A stretch of 39,181 bases of DNA from Treponema sp. (GTDB taxonomy: Bacteria > Spirochaetota > Spirochaetia > Treponematales > Treponemataceae). Made by a program: the position numbers and the translations under genes. Numbering within the stretch: position 1 is the first letter of the stretch; each line of letters starts with the position of its first letter. The DNA lies in NCBI GenBank assembly GCA_024699235.1, contig JAILPY010000144.1, positions 1 through 39,181 on the forward strand, given 5' to 3'. The notes below the pieces were generated by a model that saw only the letters and a list, made by a program, of their open reading frames with translations, was not told the DNA's origin and searched no databases. Of the stretch, positions 23,629 through 31,079 are shown in pieces.

Positions 23629-24650
23629 AATAATGCAATAAGTTTCTCGACGTTTTCTTTTGAGGTTGCCCAGCTTGTAGCAAATCTGGCAACCGTATGG
23701 GTTTCGTCGTATTTTTGCCAGAAACTGAAAGTCACTTCTTTTTTCAGTTCTTCCATTTTTTTGTTTTCTATGATAATGAATTGCTGGTTTGTCGGGGATT
23801 CTATGAAAAATCTGTATCCCTTTGCCTTAAATGCTTCTTTTAGCATATCTGCAGTTTTTATAGCATTCTGGCTTATTTGCAGGTATAAGTTGTCAGTAAA
23901 GAGTGCGTCAAACTGAACTCCCAGTAAGCGTCCCTTTGCAAGCAGTGCTCCATGTTGTTTTGTGAGCGTTTCAAAATGGTCTGGCTTATTATTGTGCGTA
24001 AAAACGACTGCCTCTCCACATAATGCTCCGACTTTTGTTCCTCCTATGTAGAAAATGTCACAGAGTCTCGCTATGTCACTTAAAGATAGATCTGATTTTT
24101 TGCTCATAAGGGCATACCCCAACCGTGCTCCATCTATATATAAAGGAATGCTATGTTTTGTGCATGCAGAATGAATGTCTTGAAGTTCTTTTTTTGAATA
24201 TATTGTTCCGTATTCAGTTGGATGTGAAATATATACCATTCCTGGAAAAACTTCATGCTCATGGTTTTCGTCACTGTAAAATTCATCTATAAATTTAGAA
24301 AGTTCTTCCGCCTTTATTTTGCCTTCATGCTGAGGAATGCAAAGTACTTTATGACCGGTGTATTCAATTGCTCCGGCTTCATGAGTGCTGACATGTCCTG
24401 TTTCAGCCGCGATTACACCTTCGTATGGTTTTAGGGTGGTATCTATAATAATCTGGTTCGTCTGAGTTCCGCCTACGAGAAAAGTAACTTGTGCATTATC
24501 ACTTTTGCAGGCTTCCTTAATTTTTGCTTTTGCATTAGCAGTATATATATCATTTCCGTATCCTGAAAGCTGCTCCATATTTGTTTTTATGAGCTGTTCA
24601 AGAATTTTTGGGTGAGCGCCTTCTATATAGTCACTTTCGAATGAAATCAT
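23625..24650 (-). CDS. Threonine aldolase / beta-eliminating lyase family PLP enzyme
   Basis: The 341 residues match low-specificity threonine aldolases, which split threonine into glycine and acetaldehyde. Visible landmarks are FLVGGTQTNQ (57-66, cofactor phosphate), HVSTHEAGAIEYTGHK with the stacking His, YIDGARLGYAL (171-181, PLP Asp and Arg) and the Schiff-base Lys 206 in YIGGTKVGALCGE. The family also holds related beta-eliminating lyases, so the substrate is a family-level prediction. The ATG at 24650 is preferred to an upstream one at 24767: the sequence before it holds a good promoter, the extra residues have no family match, and family lengths are about 340. No ribosome site is seen. 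Confidence 0.88.
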   Translation of the reverse strand: MISFESDYIEGAHPKILEQLIKTNMEQLSGYGNDIYTANAKAKIKEACKSDNAQVTFLVGGTQTNQIIIDTTLKPYEGVIAAETGHVSTHEAGAIEYTGHKVLCIPQHEGKIKAEELSKFIDEFYSDENHEHEVFPGMVYISHPTEYGTIYSKKELQDIHSACTKHSIPLYIDGARLGYALMSKKSDLSLSDIARLCDIFYIGGTKVGALCGEAVVFTHNNKPDHFETLTKQHGALLAKGRLLGVQFDALFTDNLYLQISQNAIKTADMLKEAFKAKGYRFFIESPTNQQFIIIENKKMEELKKEVTFSFWQKYDETHTVARFATSWATSKENVEKLIALL

Positions 24651-24657
24651 GTTCTGT

Positions 24658-24686
24658 ATTATGCAATTTTTTTTACTGGATTGCAA
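24658..24686 (-). promoter_or_regulatory. Promoter of the aldolase-phosphatase pair, probably leaderless
   Basis: On the minus strand, TTGCAA (24681-24686), a 17-base spacer and CATAAT (24658-24663) are followed by 7 bases and the ATG. The transcript would begin at about the start codon. Confidence 0.65.
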
Positions 24687-24901
24687 TACTTTGCTATGCA
24701 CGTGAATAGTATTAGGAATCTTGCATAGACTAGTTTTCTGCTGAACGATTAAGTATATAAAGCTCATGTAATATTATGTGCTTTATTGCTGATTATCATG
24801 TCATGATAAAAATAATAGAAGGAAAAGGATTTATGAAAGGTTTGTTTCTTTGGGTAAGTCAAGTCTTATTTTGAATATACATGCAGTATTAGGTTTAAAA
24901 T

Positions 24902-24932
24902 AAAAAAAGAATCCAGAATAATCCGGATTCCT
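24902..24932 (-). terminator. Rho-independent terminator of the tRNA-Lys gene
   Basis: On the minus strand the stem GAATCCGG/CTGGATTC (plus 24923-24930 and 24909-24916, one G-T pair, 6-base loop) is followed by seven Ts (plus 24902-24908). It begins just after the tRNA 3' end. Confidence 0.88.
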
Positions 24933-24938
24933 TAATAA

Positions 24939-25011
24939 TGAGCTATTGCAGATTCGAACTGCAGACCCACGCCTTAAAAGGGCGTTGCTCTACCTACTGA
25001 GCTAATAGCCC
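24939..25011 (-). tRNA. tRNA-Lys (anticodon UUU)
   Basis: The minus strand folds into a complete cloverleaf of 73 bases: acceptor GGGCTAT with ATAGCTC (one G-U pair) and discriminator A; D arm with AGCTCAGTAGGTAGAGC; anticodon arm ACGCC-CTTTTAA-GGCGT giving anticodon TTT; T arm TGCAG-TTCGAAT-CTGCA. CCA is not encoded. A consensus-like promoter lies upstream and a terminator downstream, so it is a single-gene unit. Confidence 0.97.
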
Positions 25012-25036
25012 ATCACTTTATCTCTAAAGTGTCTAA

Positions 25037-25065
25037 AGTATATTGGTATTATAAAAAAGTGTCAA
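25037..25065 (-). promoter_or_regulatory. tRNA-Lys promoter
   Basis: On the minus strand, a perfect TTGACA (25060-25065), a 17-base spacer and TATACT (25037-25042) precede the tRNA by about 25 bases. Confidence 0.85.
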
Positions 25066-25218
25066 GATGTATTAGCAATATTTGATAAAATTTATTAATT
25101 CTTGTAATTAAATTTGCTATTTCTTTTATTCATCATTTTATTTCGATAATTGTATAAAATCTTAAAGAAATTTATTTGCATATAGACTTTATATAATGAG
25201 AGGTATTTAAATATCTTA

Positions 25219-25337
25219 TTGACATACGCTATAAATAGTGTTAATCTAAAATTAGGAGAAGATAGGTAACACTATTTTACTCAATCCCACCCATGCTCCG
25301 GCAGTTCCCACTAATCCCACTGACGGAGCATTTTTTA
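25219..25337 (+). ncRNA. Candidate small RNA with C-rich loops
   Basis: This plus-strand unit is not part of any gene. It has TTGACA at 25219-25224 (TAATCT after 17 bases; a TATAAT at 25192-25197 is another possible -10) and ends in a strong terminator. A 10-bp inverted repeat (aatagtgtta 25234-25243, taacactatt 25267-25276) forms a first hairpin if transcription starts early enough. Three UCCCAC motifs lie in unpaired positions: one in the linker (25285-25290) and two in the terminator loop (25306-25319). C-rich UCCC loops are typical of RNAs that pair with ribosome sites. Bases 25283-25292 are perfectly complementary to 35993-36002, the flhA ribosome site. No plausible peptide was found. 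The 5' end is uncertain. Confidence 0.5.
25293..25336 (+). terminator. Terminator of the candidate small RNA
   Basis: Atgctccggcag (25293-25304) pairs with ctgacggagcat (25320-25331) with one mismatch and a 15-base loop, followed by a run of Ts on the plus strand. On the minus strand there is no T-run, so this is not a typical terminator for the histidine kinase gene, whose stop overlaps its tail. Confidence 0.8.
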
Positions 25338-26717
25338 TTTTGGAATTGTAATTATGAATTCGGTTCCTTCATTTAATTTAGATTTTACATCTATTTTCCA
25401 GTCATGTACATCAATTATGGTTTTTACAACTGAAAGTCCTATTCCCATTCCGCTTTCACGGCGAGAATTTGTGCCCCTGTAAAATATTTCATATATATTT
25501 TCAAAATCTTTTTCTGCAATGCCAATTCCTGTGTCTGCTATTGATAAGGTAATGCGGTCACTTTCTTCCTTCGCTTTAATGCTTATTGAATCATTGTCAT
25601 TTGTATACCTTAGAGCGTTGCTAAAAAGATTTTCCATTGCTCTGTTAAAAAGGTTTTTATCCATAGAAATTTTAAATTCTGGGTCAATGTTTATTTCTGC
25701 AGTTATATTTCTGTTGTAAATAGTAGCTGTGTTAACTGAAGAATCTGCAAATTCTTTAAGAATAGGGTAGAGTGATATGTATTCAAGAGACTGCTTCCAT
25801 TCGGTATTGTTCAGTTTTACATAATTTATTAGGTCGTTGATCATTGTTTCAAGTTGGTCTGCTTTAGAATGTATGATTGATAGTGATTTTGATATTGAGT
25901 CCTTGTCCCCTATTACACCGTCTGTAATTGCTTCTGTATATCCCTTTATCAAGGCTATTGGCGTTCTTAAGTCATGACTTACACCCATTAGGAATTTAGA
26001 CCTGCGTTCTTGGTCATCTTTTATGGTAATGCGTATTTTTTCTAGATTTTTAGTCAGTGATGTAATTTCATTGGAATTATATCTTTTTTTCGGAGTTTCT
26101 ATGGCGTTGTAAATCTCTCCATTTGCGATTTTCATTGTACTGTGTTCTAGAAGAGTAATGGAAGATGCTATCGTCCTTGACAAATTTATTAGAACTGCTA
26201 TACAGATAGATTCGAATATCAATAAGGTTAGGAAAGCTACTGTATATAAATCTTTAAAATTATGTTTTCTATGATCCAACATTTTCATTCTGCTTAATAC
26301 CAGATACTTAGGCGGATGCCTTATGCTGGATGAAAAGGCTTTCTGTGGATGACCGCGTTCTGGAGATTGAATTTGGTAGTCATACATATTGCTTGTTGTA
26401 TTAATAAGTTCCAGGATGTCCGATGGTGACATTTCTCTTCCTGCTTTTATTTCCGGCATGGTTGAAATAAGTACCATAGAATTGTAGTAAACAAGAGCCT
26501 GTACGTTTGGCGGTATGGTCTTTATTTGCTGCTCAAGTACGCTCCAGTCTTTATCTGTAAAATCTATGTTTCCTAAAGCCCTTATTTCCTTATAACCTTT
26601 TAAAAGATGCCTCTGTGGAGAGCTTATGTATTGGTATACTGGAAAAATCAGCATGCATGCAAAAGGTATGAAAACCATAAAGATTATAAGCTGGACAAGT
26701 TGTGAGCGTATTTTCAT
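25335..26717 (-). CDS. Membrane sensor histidine kinase
   Basis: The 460-residue kinase has a membrane segment (about 7-29), a periplasmic sensor of roughly 125 residues, a second membrane segment (about 158-180), a HAMP linker (181-235), a HisKA domain with phospho-acceptor His 248 in MGVSHDLRTP, and an ATPase domain with the N box (Asn 367 in NLFSNALRY), G1 box DTGIGI (395-400) and G2 box GMGIGLS (423-429). All catalytic boxes look intact. It lies 14 bases downstream of its response regulator gene. The sensor domain gives no hint of the signal. The pair stands directly beside the motility operon, where flgD and flgE would be in some treponemes. Confidence 0.93.
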   Translation of the reverse strand: MKIRSQLVQLIIFMVFIPFACMLIFPVYQYISSPQRHLLKGYKEIRALGNIDFTDKDWSVLEQQIKTIPPNVQALVYYNSMVLISTMPEIKAGREMSPSDILELINTTSNMYDYQIQSPERGHPQKAFSSSIRHPPKYLVLSRMKMLDHRKHNFKDLYTVAFLTLLIFESICIAVLINLSRTIASSITLLEHSTMKIANGEIYNAIETPKKRYNSNEITSLTKNLEKIRITIKDDQERRSKFLMGVSHDLRTPIALIKGYTEAITDGVIGDKDSISKSLSIIHSKADQLETMINDLINYVKLNNTEWKQSLEYISLYPILKEFADSSVNTATIYNRNITAEINIDPEFKISMDKNLFNRAMENLFSNALRYTNDNDSISIKAKEESDRITLSIADTGIGIAEKDFENIYEIFYRGTNSRRESGMGIGLSVVKTIIDVHDWKIDVKSKLNEGTEFIITIPK

Positions 26718-26731
26718 GAATATGAAGTCCT

Positions 26732-27421
26732 TTATTTTTCGAATTTATATCCCATTCCGAATATCGTAGTTATGTATTTTGGATGAGATGGATCTTCTTC
26801 TATCTTTTTTCTGAGCCTTTGCACATATACAGCAACTGCTGTTACATCTCCGTACTGGTTTTTCCATACGCTGTTATAAATGACTTCTGGATTCAGAGAT
26901 TCTCCTGTATGGCGCACAAGATATTCAAGTACCTCATATTCTTTTGTTGACAAGGGAATCTTTTCTGTACCTTTTTTTAGGACGCAACTGTTGCAAAACA
27001 ATTTATAGGGACCAAATGAAATGACTTCTTCTACAGAAGCTTCTGTTTCTGCCTGTCTGTTAAGCTTTGACTGTACCCTGGCAACAAGAACCCTTGGGCT
27101 GAAAGGCTTTGTTACGAATTCGTCTGCACCGTATCCAAGTCCTGCAATTATATCTTCATCACTGTTCCTTGCAGAAACAATAATTACAGGAATGGTTGTC
27201 TTGTATTTGTCTCTGAAATGTTTTAAAAATTCTAACCCGCTCATTCCTGGCAAGTTAAGGTCTAGTAGTACTAAATCAGGAATAAGTCCTTCTTCCATTT
27301 TATCTAGTGCAGATTCTGCAGTCTCGCAGGATATGGATTCAAATCCTGCTTTTTCCAAATACATGCATATTAGCTGAGCCATCTCCATGACATCTTCAAT
27401 TACAAGAATTTTGCTTTTCAT
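26732..27421 (-). CDS. OmpR/PhoB-family response regulator
   Basis: The 229 residues form a receiver domain (1-118) and a winged-helix DNA-binding domain (about 130-228). The receiver has the acidic pair E9/D10, phospho-acceptor Asp 54 (LLDLNLPGMSG), the Ser of IIVSARN and Lys of TKPFSP. The output domain ends in the usual VAVYVQRLRKKIEEDP and YITTIFGMGYKF. It is the partner of the downstream kinase. The ATG follows a promoter-like element by 6 bases with no ribosome site, which suggests a leaderless mRNA. Targets are unknown; the divergent flbD promoter region is a candidate because of its palindrome. Confidence 0.95.
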   Translation of the reverse strand: MKSKILVIEDVMEMAQLICMYLEKAGFESISCETAESALDKMEEGLIPDLVLLDLNLPGMSGLEFLKHFRDKYKTTIPVIIVSARNSDEDIIAGLGYGADEFVTKPFSPRVLVARVQSKLNRQAETEASVEEVISFGPYKLFCNSCVLKKGTEKIPLSTKEYEVLEYLVRHTGESLNPEVIYNSVWKNQYGDVTAVAVYVQRLRKKIEEDPSHPKYITTIFGMGYKFEK

Positions 27422-27427
27422 AAAATA

Positions 27428-27456
27428 AAGATATAATTAAAAGTCTAAATTCTCAA
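27428..27456 (-). promoter_or_regulatory. Promoter of the two-component system, probably leaderless
   Basis: On the minus strand, TTGAGA (27451-27456), a 17-base spacer and TATCTT (27428-27433) are followed by 6 bases and the ATG. Confidence 0.55.
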
Positions 27457-27523
27457 TATACATTGTGTTATAATCATTGAAATAACATTTTTTTATTAAA
27501 ATAAAAAAATGAGAATTAAGGAC

Positions 27524-27552
27524 TTGACGACCGGGTCAATATCGTACATTAT
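27524..27552 (+). promoter_or_regulatory. Motility operon promoter with an overlapping palindrome
   Basis: TTGACG (27524-27529), a 17-base spacer and CATTAT (27547-27552) end 8 bases before the flbD ATG, with no ribosome site. The palindrome ttgac-gaccgg-gtcaa (27524-27539) covers the -35 element and looks like an operator. The -10 match is only fair. Confidence 0.5.
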
Positions 27553-27560
27553 ATAGAAAT

Positions 27561-27755
27561 ATGATTCAAGTTACTCGTCTTGACGGTAAAATATATTGGA
27601 TAAATCCTCATCAAATTGAGAGTATGGAAGAAAATCCTGATTTAACGATATCTTTATTGTCTGGTAAAAAAGTTGTTGTTAGGGAAAGACCTGATGAAAT
27701 AATTTTAAGAATCATTGAATATAGAAGAAAAATTGGAATAAATCAGGAACTCTAA
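27561..27755 (+). CDS. flbD: FlbD family motility protein
   Basis: A 64-residue protein of the small FlbD family that spirochaetes and clostridia keep beside motA. Typical features are MIQVTRLDGKIYWINPHQIE followed by a strand-rich core (LTISLLSGKKVVVRE) and the helix DEIILRIIEYRR. It is unrelated to the Caulobacter regulator of the same name, and its function is not well defined. Here it is the first gene of the operon, about 85 bases before motA. Its ATG has no ribosome site and sits next to the -10 element. Confidence 0.9.
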   Translation: MIQVTRLDGKIYWINPHQIESMEENPDLTISLLSGKKVVVRERPDEIILRIIEYRRKIGINQEL

Positions 27756-27840
27756 GTTTTTTGATTAAGTCGTTCGATGATTGATTTAAATGTTTTTCTG
27801 AATTGTCCGATAATATAAAAAATGGGAGGCTTTTTTCTAA

Positions 27841-28623
27841 ATGGATATAGCTACAATAATTGGTTTTTTTGGCGGACTTGCAGCTGTTGTACTTGGAGTT
27901 ATTTCTTCTGGTAGTTCTATTATGAATATTATTGATGTCCCGTCTGTATTCGTTACTGTCGGTGGATCGTTTTTCTCACTGTGGATTGTTGCTCCTATGG
28001 ATCAAGTATTGAAGGTTGGTACTGTCCTTGGGCGTACTTTGAAAGTATTTGATTATGGTGAAAAGGCTATTGTTCAGAATATGGTCTCTTTGTCAGAAAA
28101 GGCTCGTCGTGAAGGAATTCTTGCTTTGGAAGAAGGCCTGGAAGATCTTGATGATCCTTTCTTAAAGGAAGGACTTCGCCTTATGGTTGACGGTAGTGAT
28201 GGAAATGTTATTAGGACTATTTTGGAAAGTGAAATGGCGAAAACTGAACAGCGTCACATGACGTATATTAATATTGTTAACCAGTGGGCCGGTTATGGTC
28301 CAGGTTTCGGAATGATGGGTACTGTTATTGGTCTTATTGGTATGTTGCGTAACCTTGAAGATAAGAGTTCCCTTGGTCCTAACATGGCTACTGCTTTGAT
28401 TACAACATTGTATGGTTCTTGGGTTGCTAACTGGCTGTTCGGTCCTATGGCTCAGAAACTTATAGGTCAGAATTCAGCTGAAATGAATGCAAAAGAAATG
28501 GTAATAGAAGGAATCCTTTCTATACAGCAGGGAGACAACCCTCGAGTTCTTGCTCAGAAGCTTCTTACGTATCTTGATCCAAAATCACGAAAGGCTATTG
28601 AAGGCGAAGTTCTTAAGGACTAA
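27841..28623 (+). CDS. motA: Flagellar stator protein MotA
   Basis: MotA is the ring subunit of the ion-driven stator in the inner membrane; it converts ion flow into torque on FliG. The 260 residues show four membrane segments: two near the N-terminus ([35 protein letters not shown]) and two after the cytoplasmic loop ([39 protein letters not shown]). The conserved Pro and Gly of the third segment are present. The cytoplasmic loop carries the charged residues expected for rotor contact ([20 protein letters not shown]). A GGGAGG ribosome site lies 12 bases before the ATG. motB follows after 14 bases. Confidence 0.96.
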   Translation: MDIATIIGFFGGLAAVVLGVISSGSSIMNIIDVPSVFVTVGGSFFSLWIVAPMDQVLKVGTVLGRTLKVFDYGEKAIVQNMVSLSEKARREGILALEEGLEDLDDPFLKEGLRLMVDGSDGNVIRTILESEMAKTEQRHMTYINIVNQWAGYGPGFGMMGTVIGLIGMLRNLEDKSSLGPNMATALITTLYGSWVANWLFGPMAQKLIGQNSAEMNAKEMVIEGILSIQQGDNPRVLAQKLLTYLDPKSRKAIEGEVLKD

Positions 28624-28637
28624 GGCAGGAACGACAG

Positions 28638-29360
28638 ATGGCAAAAAGAGAAAAGAAAGAACCGGAAAAACCGTCCACTGCCTGGCAGGGTACGTATGGA
28701 GACATGATTACGCTCATGCTCTGCTTCTTCGTTGCCCTGTATGATCCTACTGAAACTGATTCTGCTGCCCTTGCAGCACTCTCTGCTTCTCTTCAAAATA
28801 ATAATACCGGCGGAGGAATTTCATTAAGTAACGGACGACTTGCTGATTTAGGTAATGTCGTGAGTTCTCTTTCCTCTATGGAACGCGGTAAGTCTCTTGG
28901 TCCTACAATGAAAAAGGCTGTCAGTATCTTTGCTCCGGATGTAAAATCAAATAAAATTACAATTACGAGTGATGAAAGGGGTATTGTGATTTCTCTTGCT
29001 TCCGATGCTTTTTTTGCTCAGGGAAGTGCAGAACTTGATATTGATTCAACAAGAGAAACTTTGATACGTCTTTCTCAGTTCTTTAATGACAGTGCAATGA
29101 AGGACCGTAAATTTAGAATAGAAGGTCATACTGATAATACTCCAGTTCCAGAAGAAGGTTCTTTTAGAAGTAACTGGGAACTTTCTACGACTCGCGCTGC
29201 AAATGTTTTGCATTATCTTTCTGACTTTGGCGTTAATGAAAATCAGTTTTCGTTAGCGGGATATGCAAACACTCGTCCTAAATTCAGTAATGATTCTGCA
29301 GAGGGAAGGGCTTATAATAGGCGTGTTGACATTATTATTTTAGATGATGCACATTTTTAA
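28638..29360 (+). CDS. motB: Flagellar stator protein MotB
   Basis: MotB anchors the stator to peptidoglycan and carries the ion-binding Asp. In the 240 residues the single membrane segment is preceded by [20 protein letters not shown], where the Asp of YGD is the conserved ion site. The C-terminal OmpA-like domain (about 115-235) has the peptidoglycan-binding pattern [13 protein letters not shown] ... [16 protein letters not shown] ... [10 protein letters not shown]. Only one stator pair is present in the window, and the sequence alone does not settle whether it uses protons or sodium. Confidence 0.96.
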   Translation: MAKREKKEPEKPSTAWQGTYGDMITLMLCFFVALYDPTETDSAALAALSASLQNNNTGGGISLSNGRLADLGNVVSSLSSMERGKSLGPTMKKAVSIFAPDVKSNKITITSDERGIVISLASDAFFAQGSAELDIDSTRETLIRLSQFFNDSAMKDRKFRIEGHTDNTPVPEEGSFRSNWELSTTRAANVLHYLSDFGVNENQFSLAGYANTRPKFSNDSAEGRAYNRRVDIIILDDAHF

Positions 29361-29453
29361 TGGGATTTAGTAAATTTTTCTTTAATTCCTACAGTTAAAG
29401 AATAATTTGCCGATAAGGTATATAAAGAAAGTTAAATAAATTGGGAGGATGTT

Positions 29454-30008
29454 ATGGCAGATGAAAATGCAGATGACTTGGGCGCTGGTGACCTTGGTGG
29501 AGGAGACGGTGGTTCTTCTGGAAAAGGCGGTTTAAAGGGCGCATTTCCAGCATTGCTTAAATGGATATTAATTGCACTTGCTGCTGTCATATTTATTATT
29601 ACAGTTGTATTTGTTGCTGTAAAACTTATGACTGGAAATGGTAAATCCCAGACTGCTATTCCTATTAGTGAAGAATATACAATTCAACGTGAAGATTATG
29701 ACTGGTATACATCTCTTGATCAGGTTCGTACTCAGACTAACGATGCGATTCCTGCAAGTGTAGTTGTACAAGTGGCTCTTGGATATAAAAAAGATGATAA
29801 GGCTGCATCGACTGAAATAACAGCTAGAAGAATCGAAATTATAGACTTTTTGCGCCGTTATTTTTCAACTAAGACTCAGGAAGATTTAAAACCTGAAAAT
29901 GAGGAATTACTGAAACAGCAGATTCGCGATCAGATTAATGATGACATTTTGAGTAATGCTAGAATCAGGGCTGTTATGTTTACAGCAAAAGACGTTGTGG
30001 CTCAGTAA
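29454..30008 (+). CDS. fliL: Flagellar basal body-associated protein FliL
   Basis: FliL surrounds the stator and supports torque. The 184-residue protein has a Gly/Asp-rich cytoplasmic N-terminus (GDLGGGDGGSSGKGG), one membrane segment (about 35-60) and a periplasmic domain with the FliL core: PASVVVQVALGYKKDD, then TARRIEIIDFLRRYFSTKTQ. The site GGGAGG precedes the ATG. It sits between motB and fliM, the usual spirochaete order. Confidence 0.93.
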   Translation: MADENADDLGAGDLGGGDGGSSGKGGLKGAFPALLKWILIALAAVIFIITVVFVAVKLMTGNGKSQTAIPISEEYTIQREDYDWYTSLDQVRTQTNDAIPASVVVQVALGYKKDDKAASTEITARRIEIIDFLRRYFSTKTQEDLKPENEELLKQQIRDQINDDILSNARIRAVMFTAKDVVAQ

Positions 30009-30041
30009 TAAAAGTGTTAGTAATATAGGGTGGAATAAGAC

Positions 30042-31079
30042 ATGAATGAAGTTCTGTCACAAGATGAAATTGATCAACTTCTCCAGGCAATAAGTACAGG
30101 TGAAAGTGAGTCTGATGACTTTAAACCGGTTAGTGATACCCGCCGTATTAAAATCTATGACTTTAGACGTCCTGACAAGTTCTCTAAGGAACAGATTCGT
30201 ACTGTTTCCAATATGCATGAGACATTTGCCCGTCTTACCACCACAAGTCTTTCTGCTCAGTTAAGAACTCTTGTCCATACGCATGTAGCTTCTGTTGATC
30301 AGTTGACATATGAAGAATTTATACGTTCCATTCCAACTCCGACTACTCTTGCGGTTGTTAATATGGATCCTCTAAAGGGAAATGCAGTTCTTGAAATTGC
30401 TCCTGAAATTACATTCATAATGATTGACCGTTTGTTTGGTGGTTCTGGAGATACAGGAGGAAAAGTAAATAGAGACCTTACAGATATTGAACAATCTGTT
30501 ATGGAAGGAATAATTGTACGCATACTTGCAAATATGAGAGAGTCGTGGACGCAGGTTATAGATTTACGCCCTCGCTTGCAGCAGATTGAAACGAATCCTC
30601 AGTTTGCTCAGATTGTTCCTCCTAGTGAAATGGTTATTCTTGTAACTCTTGAAATTAAGATTGGTGATGAAGCAGGTATGATGAATATCTGTATACCGTA
30701 TCTTACTATAGAACCTATTGTTTCAAAATTGTCATCTCAGTTCTGGTTCAGTTCTGTAAGACGAAGTTCAACAACGCAATATCTTGGAACATTGAAGGAG
30801 AAACTTTCTGATGTTGAGATGGAACTTGTAGCGGCTATTGGTTCGGAAAAAGTTCCTATTCGTGATGTTGTAAATTTACATGTAGGTGATGTAATTCGCC
30901 TTGCAAATACAAAAATCACAGACCCATTGACTCTTGCGGTGGGTAATAAAAAGAAATTTTACTGTCAGCCTGGTGTTGTAGGCAAGAAAATGGCAATTCA
31001 GGTAATTGCAAAGACAAATCAGGATGATGATGACGAATTTGAAGAATTAACAACTGCTGAAGGAGAAGAATCTGTATGA
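30042..31079 (+). CDS. fliM: Flagellar motor switch protein FliM
   Basis: FliM is the middle part of the rotor C-ring; it binds phosphorylated CheY and passes the signal to FliG. The 345 residues start with the CheY-binding motif VLSQDEIDQLLQAI (residues 4-17), followed by IKIYDFRRPDKFSKEQIRT at the start of the middle domain. The middle domain contains GGSGDTGGKVNRDLTDIE, the FliG-facing GGXG pattern. The C-terminal SpoA-like domain ends near residue 330, and an acidic tail follows. The last 4 bases overlap fliY (ATGA), so translation is coupled. Confidence 0.97.
   Translation: MNEVLSQDEIDQLLQAISTGESESDDFKPVSDTRRIKIYDFRRPDKFSKEQIRTVSNMHETFARLTTTSLSAQLRTLVHTHVASVDQLTYEEFIRSIPTPTTLAVVNMDPLKGNAVLEIAPEITFIMIDRLFGGSGDTGGKVNRDLTDIEQSVMEGIIVRILANMRESWTQVIDLRPRLQQIETNPQFAQIVPPSEMVILVTLEIKIGDEAGMMNICIPYLTIEPIVSKLSSQFWFSSVRRSSTTQYLGTLKEKLSDVEMELVAAIGSEKVPIRDVVNLHVGDVIRLANTKITDPLTLAVGNKKKFYCQPGVVGKKMAIQVIAKTNQDDDDEFEELTTAEGEESV

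Noticed and set aside
24651-24767. Longer start for the threonine aldolase
   Set aside because: The extra 39 residues have no family match and cover the promoter.
24833-24874. 13-codon frame after an AAGGAAAAGGA sequence
   Set aside because: Too short to support and without a promoter or recognisable product; could be a remnant.
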